Shown here piece after piece: positions 1-5,049 of a stretch of 6,980 nt of DNA. Both the position numbers and the translations under genes were made by a program. This stretch comes from Clostridiales bacterium (GTDB lineage: Bacteria; Bacillota_A; Clostridia; Lachnospirales; Bianqueaceae), in assembly GCA_019423265.1 (NCBI GenBank), contig JAHZBS010000123.1:1-6980 (forward strand), written 5' to 3'. The first letter of the stretch is position 1. Every line of letters starts with the position of its first letter. The notes under the pieces were generated by a model. It was given only the letters and a program-made list of their open reading frames with translations, did no database searches and had not been told where the DNA came from.

Positions 1-670
1 TGGTTTCCGGGCGGGTGGTGGCCACCTCGATATAGCCGCTTCCATCCGCGTAGGGATAGCGGATATGCCAAAAATGTCCCTGCTGCTCCTCGTGCTCTAC
101 CTCCGCGTCGGAGATCGACGTCTGGCATTCAGGACACCAGTTGATAATCCGGGATCCCTTGTAGATCAACCCCTTTTCATACAGGCGGATAAAAACTTCC
201 AGCACTGCGCGGGATAATCCCTCATCCATGGTAAACCGCTCCCGCTCCCAGTCGCAGGAAGATCCCAACTTTTTCAGCTGCTTGATAATGCGCCCGCCGT
301 ACTCCTCTTTCCAACTCCAGGCCCGCTCCAAAAATCCGTCCCGGCCCAGATCTTCCTTTGTGAGGCCCTCCTCCGCCATGGCCGCCACGATCTTGACCTC
401 CGTGGCAATGCTGGCGTGGTCGGTTCCCGGCTGCCAGAGCGTGTTATACCCCTGCATCCGCTTCCACCGGATCAAAATATCCTGAAGGGTATTGTCCAGC
501 GCATGGCCCATGTGCAGCTGTCCCGTAATATTCGGCGGGGGAATCACAATAGTAAAGGGAGGCTTATCCTCCTCCACCTCTGCGTGGAAGTATCCTCTCT
601 CTTCCCATTGGCGGTACAACCGGTCCTCGACATTGGCCGGATCATATGTGGTTGGCAATTCTTTTCGCAT
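1..670 (-). CDS. valS: Valyl-tRNA synthetase, N-terminal part (runs off left edge)
   Basis: This is the first 223 residues of a class Ia aminoacyl-tRNA synthetase that attaches valine to tRNA-Val in the cytoplasm; the usual length is about 880 residues, so the rest lies beyond base 1. The protein starts [19 protein letters not shown]. It carries the ATP-binding HIGH-type motif as HMGH at residues 53-56 (bases 503-514) after PPPNITGQL, then [10 protein letters not shown], and [18 protein letters not shown], which leads into the CP1 editing domain. These match ValRS rather than IleRS or LeuRS. The KMSKS motif would be outside the window. The ATG at 670 is chosen because GGAGG lies 5 bases upstream; an in-frame ATG at 682 overlaps that site and has no ribosome binding site of its own. 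A T-box leader and promoter lie directly upstream, so expression should respond to uncharged tRNA-Val. Confidence 0.96.
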   Translation of the reverse strand, partial: MRKELPTTYDPANVEDRLYRQWEERGYFHAEVEEDKPPFTIVIPPPNITGQLHMGHALDNTLQDILIRWKRMQGYNTLWQPGTDHASIATEVKIVAAMAEEGLTKEDLGRDGFLERAWSWKEEYGGRIIKQLKKLGSSCDWERERFTMDEGLSRAVLEVFIRLYEKGLIYKGSRIINWCPECQTSISDAEVEHEEQQGHFWHIRYPYADGSGYIEVATTRPET

Positions 671-719
671 AGTGTCCTCCATTCAGGCGCATCTGCGCCA
701 TTCTTTGATCGCAATTTGT

Positions 720-762
720 AAAATAAAAACGGTCCCCCATCCCTGTAAGGACGAAAAACCGT
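720..762 (-). terminator. T-box regulated intrinsic terminator before valS
   Basis: On the minus strand a 14-bp stem (749-762 pairing with 729-742) closes a six-base loop TTACAG and is followed by TTTTATTTT. All 14 positions pair if G-U is allowed, with a run of four G-U pairs in the middle and one more near the loop. The 5' arm overlaps the T-box sequence, so binding of uncharged tRNA would disrupt it. Confidence 0.88.
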
Positions 763-999
763 GGTACCACCTTATTTCACGGCAGGCTGGTGCGAAGCTG
801 CCGTCTCATCGGCCTAACGCTGCCGCTGCGTCTCCGGTTGCGATCCCTCCATCTGCCAAGGACAAATGGGGCGGACTCTGGCCGAAACAGTTCAAAAGCG
901 ACCTTCCACCAACTGTGCCAAAGGAATCTCTCAGCCTCGAATCCCTCTCTCTGACGGCCAGCCCTGGTGTACTCCTCTTTCTCACAACTTTTCCCTGAT
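720..999 (-). ncRNA. T-box riboswitch leader of valS
   Basis: This transcribed leader senses uncharged tRNA and controls transcription into valS. The T-box sequence is seen at 759-773 (minus strand AAGGTGGTACCACGG); its UGGU would pair with the ACCA end of tRNA. It overlaps the 5' arm of the terminator, as expected for mutually exclusive structures. In Stem I, ACACC (966-970) can pair with GGTG (907-910), and AAAAG (984-988) with CTTTT (895-899). Between them lie AGUA (970-973) and GAA, the usual loop-E pieces, followed by GUC at 900-902 with a purine after it, the likely valine specifier codon. GA-rich and GGCTGAGAG motifs near 925-950 fit the distal part of Stem I. The 5' end is inferred from the promoter. 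Stem pairings were made by eye. Confidence 0.9.
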
Positions 1000-1003
1000 C
1001 ATA

Positions 1004-1032
1004 ACTATAGCGGAAATCCAGCCCGCTGTCAA
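1004..1032 (-). promoter_or_regulatory. Sigma-A type promoter of the valS T-box transcript
   Basis: Minus strand: TTGACA (1027-1032), a 17-base spacer, then TATAGT (1004-1009). This is a perfect -35, optimal spacing and a five-of-six -10. The predicted transcription start near 997-999 sits immediately before Stem I of the T-box. Confidence 0.88.
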
Positions 1033-1047
1033 GGGGGCCTTCCTAAA

Positions 1048-1071
1048 TATTCCTTACAATATTTCTTACAA
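1048..1071. repeat. Two tandem 12-bp units upstream of the valS promoter
   Basis: On the minus strand TTGTAAGAAATA is followed directly by TTGTAAGGAATA, differing at one position. It lies between the lipoprotein stop codon and the valS -35 box. It could be a protein-binding site or just AT-rich low-complexity DNA. Confidence 0.4.
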
Positions 1072-1075
1072 AACC

Positions 1076-1711
1076 TTACGCGGCTGCGTCTGTAAATGTA
1101 AGAGAGGTCAGAAGCCGCTCCAAGGTATTGTCGTCCTTCACTGTCGTAAAGTTGGAATATGCCACTTGATAAATCCGGGTTCCCCGCGGAACTAAGCCAA
1201 TCTGGATCACACAGGCGGCCTGCCCATATCCAACTTGGTAGGACAGCGTGAGCGCATCCACCGAACCATAGCGCCTGATTCGCGCCTTCTGCACGATCTC
1301 CGCATCCACGCTAAACGATTTCATGGACTTGGACAGCGTGCTCAACTCATCCATGATCGCTTCTAGCTCGGAGGCTGTCACCTCACTCTTCATTTCCATA
1401 TAGGCGAAACTCAGATAGTCGATTGTCCCCCTGTCTCCCACAGGGCTGGCAAAGTATCCGTATAGGGCCAGTTTGTTCTCCTCGCCCAAAAGATTCATAT
1501 TTTCTTGCAGCTTATCCGTGACCGCCTCCCAGGAGACGGCGCTCCAGCCAGCCGGAAAGCGGAAGGAGAGGTCCTGAACCGAATACGGCGCCCAATTGGC
1601 CGGCGGATTATCGCTGGCATCGGTGTACCCGCCTTTACAACTTGCGCCTGTCAATACCATGAAACAGAGAATACAGAGGAACAAAGCCTTTCTTGCCGTC
1701 CTGAATTTCAT
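1076..1711 (-). CDS. Putative lipoprotein with PsbP/Mog1-like domain
   Basis: A 211-residue exported protein of unknown function. Residues 1-25 form a secretion signal: basic MKFRTARK, a hydrophobic stretch LFLCILCFMVLTG, then ASC with Cys25 as the likely lipidated residue. The lipobox is imperfect (GAS-C instead of the usual L-x-x-C), so plain secretion or membrane anchoring is possible. The mature part opens with a pattern like YSVQDLSFRFPAGW and ends LERLLTSLTF, which resembles the PsbP/Mog1-like fold found in many bacterial lipoproteins; this is an inference from pattern only. It begins 3 bases after the stop of the PspC gene and has a weak GGAG ribosome binding site inside that gene's end, so the two are surely co-transcribed. 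No terminator is visible after it, so read-through to the valS promoter region is possible. Confidence 0.8.
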   Translation of the reverse strand: MKFRTARKALFLCILCFMVLTGASCKGGYTDASDNPPANWAPYSVQDLSFRFPAGWSAVSWEAVTDKLQENMNLLGEENKLALYGYFASPVGDRGTIDYLSFAYMEMKSEVTASELEAIMDELSTLSKSMKSFSVDAEIVQKARIRRYGSVDALTLSYQVGYGQAACVIQIGLVPRGTRIYQVAYSNFTTVKDDNTLERLLTSLTFTDAAA

Positions 1712-1714
1712 GGT

Positions 1715-1903
1715 TTACGGCTCCAGAGGAATGACAAAAATGCAAATAATATAAAAGACGATCCCCCAGCCCATACAGGCTGCCAGGGCCATGATCACTC
1801 TCACCAATGTGGAATCGATGTGGAAGTATTCGGCGATTCCTCCGCAGATGCCTGCGAGCTTCTGATCGGACTTAGAACGGTATAATTTTTTGGACATATC
1901 CAT
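1715..1903 (-). CDS. PspC-domain small membrane protein
   Basis: A 62-residue protein that is nearly all one PspC domain. It has the family signature LYRSKSDQKLAGICGGIAEYF at residues 7-27, then HIDSTLVRVIMAL and a membrane segment at about 37-59 ending FVIPLEP. PspC proteins take part in the phage-shock or envelope-stress response, as membrane sensors or partners of PspA and LiaF-type proteins. The stand-alone minimal form seen here is common in Firmicutes. The start at 1903 is supported by AGGAGG 8 bases upstream; an ATG two codons later is less well spaced. The gene leads a two-gene operon with the lipoprotein and is divergent from the toastrack/ECF operon, which suggests a joint role in envelope homeostasis. 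Its own sigma-A-like promoter lies just upstream. Confidence 0.92.
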   Translation of the reverse strand: MDMSKKLYRSKSDQKLAGICGGIAEYFHIDSTLVRVIMALAACMGWGIVFYIICIFVIPLEP

Positions 1904-1935
1904 GGCGTTATCCTCCTATCTTTTCTGCTATTTCT

Positions 1936-1963
1936 ATTATAGCGCAAACGAGAGAGAATTCAA
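1936..1963 (-). promoter_or_regulatory. Sigma-A type promoter of the pspC-lipoprotein operon
   Basis: Minus strand: TTGAAT (1958-1963), a 16-base spacer, then a perfect TATAAT (1936-1941), about 33 bases before the PspC start codon. Confidence 0.8.
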
Positions 1964-1984
1964 CAAAAAAATTATTAAAGATTT

Positions 1985-2011
1985 TGAAGGAGTCTTCTCG
2001 GCTATGGCGTC
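1985..2011 (+). promoter_or_regulatory. Possible ECF-sigma promoter of the toastrack/ECF operon
   Basis: TGAAGG (1985-1990), a 17-base spacer, then CGTC (2008-2011). This resembles the TGAAAC-N16/17-CGTC pattern of Bacillus ECF promoters such as those of SigM and SigX. No good sigma-A -10 sits at the right distance. Because the operon encodes an ECF sigma factor, autoregulation would be expected. The match is inferred by eye. Confidence 0.45.
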
Positions 2012-2024
2012 TAAAAGGATGAAA

Positions 2025-2044
2025 ATGTAGAATGAGGACTACAT
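2025..2044. repeat. Inverted repeat in the leader of the toastrack/ECF operon
   Basis: ATGTAG (2025-2030) and CTACAT (2039-2044) are perfectly complementary around an 8-base loop. They lie downstream of the possible ECF promoter and upstream of the ribosome binding site at 2075-2079. It could be an operator or a 5' leader hairpin. Confidence 0.4.
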
Positions 2045-2087
2045 CGCTTCTCCTCGCCGCTAACGCTTCGGAATGGAGGTTCTACCT

Positions 2088-3266
2088 ATGAAACCAAAAA
2101 AATTGGGCGCTATCACCCTAGCCGTATCCTTAATCGCCTTGGGAATTCTGGTTCTCGTCAGCAATCTAGTGCCCTCCTTTCGCTTTACGGAATCCCTTAA
2201 GTACTTTATCCCCGTTGTGCTAATCGCTCTGGGATCGGAATTTTTCATTGTCAGCGCGGCAAGCCGGCGGCGCGCTAAAGCTGAAGGCTGCGAAGAGCCT
2301 ATCCTTCAGTTTGATGGCAAGAGTATCGCTTTGCTGTTTGTGATCATCGTCTGCCTTTCGATCTATAGTCTCGTGATGGGTATTGTTGAGCATACGAGCC
2401 GGTACTACCGCTATGGATCCCGGGAACTGGACTCGCACTCCGCGGATGAAGATCTGGAGCTCCTTTATACCGGCACACATGAGATATCGGCCCGAAATCT
2501 CACCACACTCAAGGGCGTCAACCCCTTCGGAGATATCCAAATCTTAGGCGCCGATACCATGGACATTTCCATTGAGTACTCATTTCGGGCTACCCCTTCT
2601 TTCCAGGAGCGTGTCGGAACCATCGATGACAGCGCCTTTCGATTTCAAGCCGACGGCGATACGGCCTCCTTTGGCCTTTCGCCCTCCATTGCGCAGGCCG
2701 TGTCCTCCGACTCATCCGGTGCCAACGACATTCTAATCTCCTATGTAATTACAATTCCCAGCAACTTAGCTCTTGACCTAGCGCAGAGTTTTGGTACAAT
2801 GGAGATTACCGGATGTTACAGCGCCATAACACTGGACGCCTCTTACAGCGATGTCTACCTCTCCGACATAGGGGGAGAGCTGAATCTAGACACGTCTTTC
2901 ACCGATATAACCCTTGATGCCATTCATGCCCCAAGCCAATTGGTCTTCGAATATGGCTCCCTCAAGGGGTCCGTCGGCGCCCCCTTCTCCCTCACCTCCA
3001 ATTTCTCTGACACGGACTTGACTGTGACAGAGAAATTGGATGGCAACGTCAGTGTCAACAGTGAATATGGGGATGTCACATTGCGTCTGCCTTCTGATCA
3101 GAACGGCCATTTCGCCATCACCAGCAGTTTCTCTTCCCTGTATTGTCCCCTGTGGGGGCAGGACGGCGATTCTCTGGACTCGGAGATTCAACGGACCGTC
3201 GGTGAGGGGGGACCGGAGTTCACATTGGTTCAAGCCTTTGGCGATATGACGATTGCGTTTGAATAA
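2088..3266 (+). CDS. Membrane protein with LiaF-like TM region and DUF4097/toastrack-like domain
   Basis: A 392-residue membrane protein. Three hydrophobic segments lie at about 8-28, 39-57 and 79-100, like the LiaI/LiaF-type (DUF5668) membrane region. From about 140 to the end there is a beta-rich domain with a recurring short pattern: NPFGDIQI, QSFGTMEI, ASYSDVYL, TSFTDITL, SNFSDTDL, SEYGDVTL, SSFSSLYC and QAFGDMTI. This spacing of aromatic-small-Asp-hydrophobic turns is typical of DUF4097 (toastrack) beta-solenoids found in LiaF and PspC partners. The ATG at 2088 is chosen because GGAGG sits 8 bases before it; an upstream in-frame ATG at 2073 overlaps that site and lacks one. It is first in the operon with the ECF sigma factor 22 bases downstream, and so probably senses or modulates envelope state for it. 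That role is inferred. Confidence 0.88.
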   Translation: MKPKKLGAITLAVSLIALGILVLVSNLVPSFRFTESLKYFIPVVLIALGSEFFIVSAASRRRAKAEGCEEPILQFDGKSIALLFVIIVCLSIYSLVMGIVEHTSRYYRYGSRELDSHSADEDLELLYTGTHEISARNLTTLKGVNPFGDIQILGADTMDISIEYSFRATPSFQERVGTIDDSAFRFQADGDTASFGLSPSIAQAVSSDSSGANDILISYVITIPSNLALDLAQSFGTMEITGCYSAITLDASYSDVYLSDIGGELNLDTSFTDITLDAIHAPSQLVFEYGSLKGSVGAPFSLTSNFSDTDLTVTEKLDGNVSVNSEYGDVTLRLPSDQNGHFAITSSFSSLYCPLWGQDGDSLDSEIQRTVGEGGPEFTLVQAFGDMTIAFE

Positions 3267-3288
3267 ACAGCAAATGGGGTGAAGCTTA

Positions 3289-3849
3289 ATGGAGGACCTG
3301 GAGGCGTCCTTGGATTTTGACACCTTTATGTCAGAGTTCCAACATAAATTCTACAATTTGGCTTATAGCTATGTACAAAATGAAGCGGATGCCGAGGACC
3401 TGTGCCAGGAAATCTTTTTAAAGCTTTATATGAAGCAGTCTCAATTCCGTCATCAATGCCAGCTGTCCACCTGGTCGTATCGAATTGCGGTGAACACATG
3501 CCTGGATTTTCTCAGGAAGCAAAAACGGCGGCCTTCCCGCGTGGAATTGGATGCGGAAAGGGAGCTGTCCCCTCCATCCCAGGAGCCAGAATCCCGTCTG
3601 GTGCGGGAGGATACCGCTTCCCATATTCGCCGGCTGGTGGCTCAGCTGCCGGCCAAATATCGGGATGTCGTCATCCTGTATCACTTTCAACAGCTCTCCT
3701 ATGAAGAGATCGCAAAAGCGCTGGAATTGCCGCTTCGCACCGTGGAAACGCGGCTCTATCGCGGCCGCAATAAGCTTAAAGAACAAATGATTCGGGAAAT
3801 GGGAGGTGAGGATCTTGCAGTGCAGCAAGTACAAAATCTTAATCCATAG
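3289..3849 (+). CDS. ECF-type RNA polymerase sigma factor
   Basis: A 186-residue extracytoplasmic-function sigma factor (sigma-70 family, regions 2 and 4 only). Region 2 spans about residues 14-80 and includes LAYSYVQNEADAEDLCQEIFLKLY, the core-binding and -10 recognition part, then STWSYRIAVNTCLDFLRK. After a variable linker, region 4 (about 118-170) has LPAKYRDVVILYHFQQLSYEEIAKALELPLRTVETRLYRGRNKLKE, a helix-turn-helix for the -35 element. The ATG at 3289 has GGGGTG 7 bases upstream. Its 3' end overlaps the anti-sigma gene by 35 bases, so the two are probably translated together. It should direct transcription of an envelope-stress regulon, likely including its own operon. The target stimulus cannot be read from sequence. 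Confidence 0.95.
   Translation: MEDLEASLDFDTFMSEFQHKFYNLAYSYVQNEADAEDLCQEIFLKLYMKQSQFRHQCQLSTWSYRIAVNTCLDFLRKQKRRPSRVELDAERELSPPSQEPESRLVREDTASHIRRLVAQLPAKYRDVVILYHFQQLSYEEIAKALELPLRTVETRLYRGRNKLKEQMIREMGGEDLAVQQVQNLNP
3802..3806 (+). promoter_or_regulatory. Ribosome binding site that fixes the anti-sigma start
   Basis: GGAGG at 3802-3806 is 8 bases before TTG at 3815 but overlaps the alternative GTG at 3806. It therefore supports TTG as the anti-sigma start. It lies within the last codons of the sigma factor gene. Confidence 0.7.
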
Positions 3850-4267
3850 GCAACTGGAAGGGCGCGCGTCGGAGCTCGAGACCCGTCAGCTGCGCCAGCA
3901 TCTGAATACTTGTCCCAGCTGTAGCCGTTATCAAGAAGAGACCGCGGCTTTGATGGAAGCGCTGCGCCTCACTCCCGTGCCCGCGCCGCCCGACCTGCAG
4001 GTTTGCGCCGCCCAGAGGATTCAAGCTCAGCGGCGGGAGACACCTTCCCGCAAGCCCCTCCCCACAACAGGGCTTTTGCTGGGAAGCAGCTGTATCGCGG
4101 CCGGCTGCCTCGTCCTACTTTTCTTTTTCTTGGGCGTCGATTTTCTTTCCCTTCCTGCCAGTATCTATGAGCATCTATCGCTGTTTGTCAGCAATTTTTC
4201 TGTATCCTTTGCGTCTCTGCTCAGCGGTCTGTCTACCTTCTGGGCGCGGTTTTCATCATTCTTTTAA
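3815..4267 (+). CDS. Anti-sigma factor with zinc-finger (zf-HC2) domain
   Basis: About 150 residues when read from TTG at 3815; a GTG at 3806 would add three. The N-terminus reads MQCSKYKILIHRQLEGRASE and then QHLNTCPSC, which gives Cys3, His29, Cys33 and Cys36: the Cys-His-x3-Cys-x2-Cys zinc-binding pattern of ZAS-type anti-sigma factors that hold an ECF sigma factor inactive at the membrane. A hydrophobic segment follows at about 86-107 (LLLGSSCIAAGCLVLLFFFLG), so the ZAS domain would be cytoplasmic, with a short hydrophobic C-terminal tail of uncertain topology. It overlaps the sigma gene by 35 bases, the usual arrangement for a cognate pair, and lies 15 bases before the next gene. The release mechanism (proteolysis or conformational change) is unknown. 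Confidence 0.88.
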   Translation: MQCSKYKILIHRQLEGRASELETRQLRQHLNTCPSCSRYQEETAALMEALRLTPVPAPPDLQVCAAQRIQAQRRETPSRKPLPTTGLLLGSSCIAAGCLVLLFFFLGVDFLSLPASIYEHLSLFVSNFSVSFASLLSGLSTFWARFSSFF

Positions 4268-4282
4268 TTTGGAGGTTTCGCT

Positions 4283-4825
4283 ATGCAACACACCAATCGC
4301 TTTCTGCTTTTTGTCGCATCCCTGATCCCAGGCGCCGGGCACATGTACCTCGGTCTCATGAAACGCGGGCTGCATCTCATGGTCTTGTTTTTTTGTCTGC
4401 TTAGCTTTTCCGTGTCCTTTGATCTCTTCTTTTTCACCGGTTTGATCGGTGTGGCGGCGGTGGTCGTCTGGTTTTTCTCCTTCTTTGACTGCCACCATCT
4501 GTATCACCGCATTGCGGCCGGTGAGGCCGTCCCCGACGAGGGCTTTCTCACCACCTTCGGCGTAGCCCTTCTCCTGATCGGGACGGGCGCCTTCGCGCTA
4601 ATCGGCAACCTTTTCTCCTTCCTGAATCGCTTCCTGATGGGTGGCGTGCTCCACACACTGTCCAATCTGTTTTTCCCTCTGTTGCTGATCGCCCTCGGGC
4701 TCTTGATTCTCTATCAGACTAAGAAGCGGTCCGAAGGACAGGAGCCGCTTCATTTTGATCGATTCTTCAAAAAATCCGATGGCAGTGGATCCGATTCGGA
4801 GCCTCATGATTCCGCGCAACCGTAA
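4283..4825 (+). CDS. Multi-pass membrane protein with TM2-like N-terminus
   Basis: A 180-residue integral membrane protein of unknown function. The N-terminus has IPGAGHMYLGLMKRG at residues 15-29, the glycine-rich turn seen in TM2-domain proteins, followed by hydrophobic stretches at about 31-52 and 53-68 ending in a conserved-looking WFFSFFD. A PDEGF linker (about 84-88) leads to two more hydrophobic segments, at about 90-112 and 122-146, reminiscent of the DUF5668/LiaI-type membrane region. The last 35 residues are polar, charged and Ser/Asp-rich. GGAGG lies 7 bases before the ATG. It is the last gene of the ECF operon, 15 bases after the anti-sigma stop and followed by a terminator. It is probably an envelope-stress accessory factor, inferred only from context. 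Confidence 0.85.
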   Translation: MQHTNRFLLFVASLIPGAGHMYLGLMKRGLHLMVLFFCLLSFSVSFDLFFFTGLIGVAAVVVWFFSFFDCHHLYHRIAAGEAVPDEGFLTTFGVALLLIGTGAFALIGNLFSFLNRFLMGGVLHTLSNLFFPLLLIALGLLILYQTKKRSEGQEPLHFDRFFKKSDGSGSDSEPHDSAQP

Positions 4826-4902
4826 TCAATGGATTACCGTATGGCGCAGACGGCGGAAGTGGCTTCACTCTGTGGATTCGCCATGTATGTTATTTCTACC
4901 GT

Positions 4903-4944
4903 AAGGCCCTCCGTTTTTTTAGCGGTGGGCCTTCTCCCTTTTTT
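4903..4944 (+). terminator. Intrinsic terminator of the ECF operon
   Basis: AAGGCCC (4903-4909) pairs perfectly with GGGCCTT (4927-4933), and after a T/T mismatch CCG pairs with CGG. The loop is T-rich. The stem is followed by CTCCC and a run of six T. It lies 78 bases after the last gene of the operon and before the guaA promoter. Confidence 0.85.
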
Positions 4945-4968
4945 CGTCAAAAAAAGTTAAATTCGTTC

Positions 4969-4997
4969 TTGCTTTTCCTCGTATCTTGATCTAAAAT
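4969..4997 (+). promoter_or_regulatory. Sigma-A type promoter of guaA
   Basis: TTGCTT (4969-4974), a 17-base spacer and TAAAAT (4992-4997). The leader then has a small GCCGC/GCGGC hairpin (5010-5022) before the ribosome binding site AAGGAG near 5037-5042. No purine riboswitch fold is evident. Confidence 0.7.
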
Positions 4998-5049
4998 AGT
5001 ACATATATCGCCGCTCAGCGGCTTTACTTTTCTGCGAAGGAGCGTTTCC

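Noticed and set aside
228..1195. Four overlapping plus-strand open frames (228-485, 416-721, 492-998, 866-1195)
   Set aside because: They are antisense to valS, its T-box leader and the lipoprotein end. They have no ribosome binding sites and the translations look like reverse-frame shadows.
2073..2087. Upstream ATG start for the toastrack protein at 2073
   Set aside because: It overlaps the GGAGG site that serves the ATG at 2088 and has no site of its own. The added residues (MEVLP) look untranslated.
4998..5049. Purine riboswitch ahead of guaA
   Set aside because: The leader is only about 50 bases and holds just one small hairpin. It has no three-way junction or conserved purine-aptamer core.
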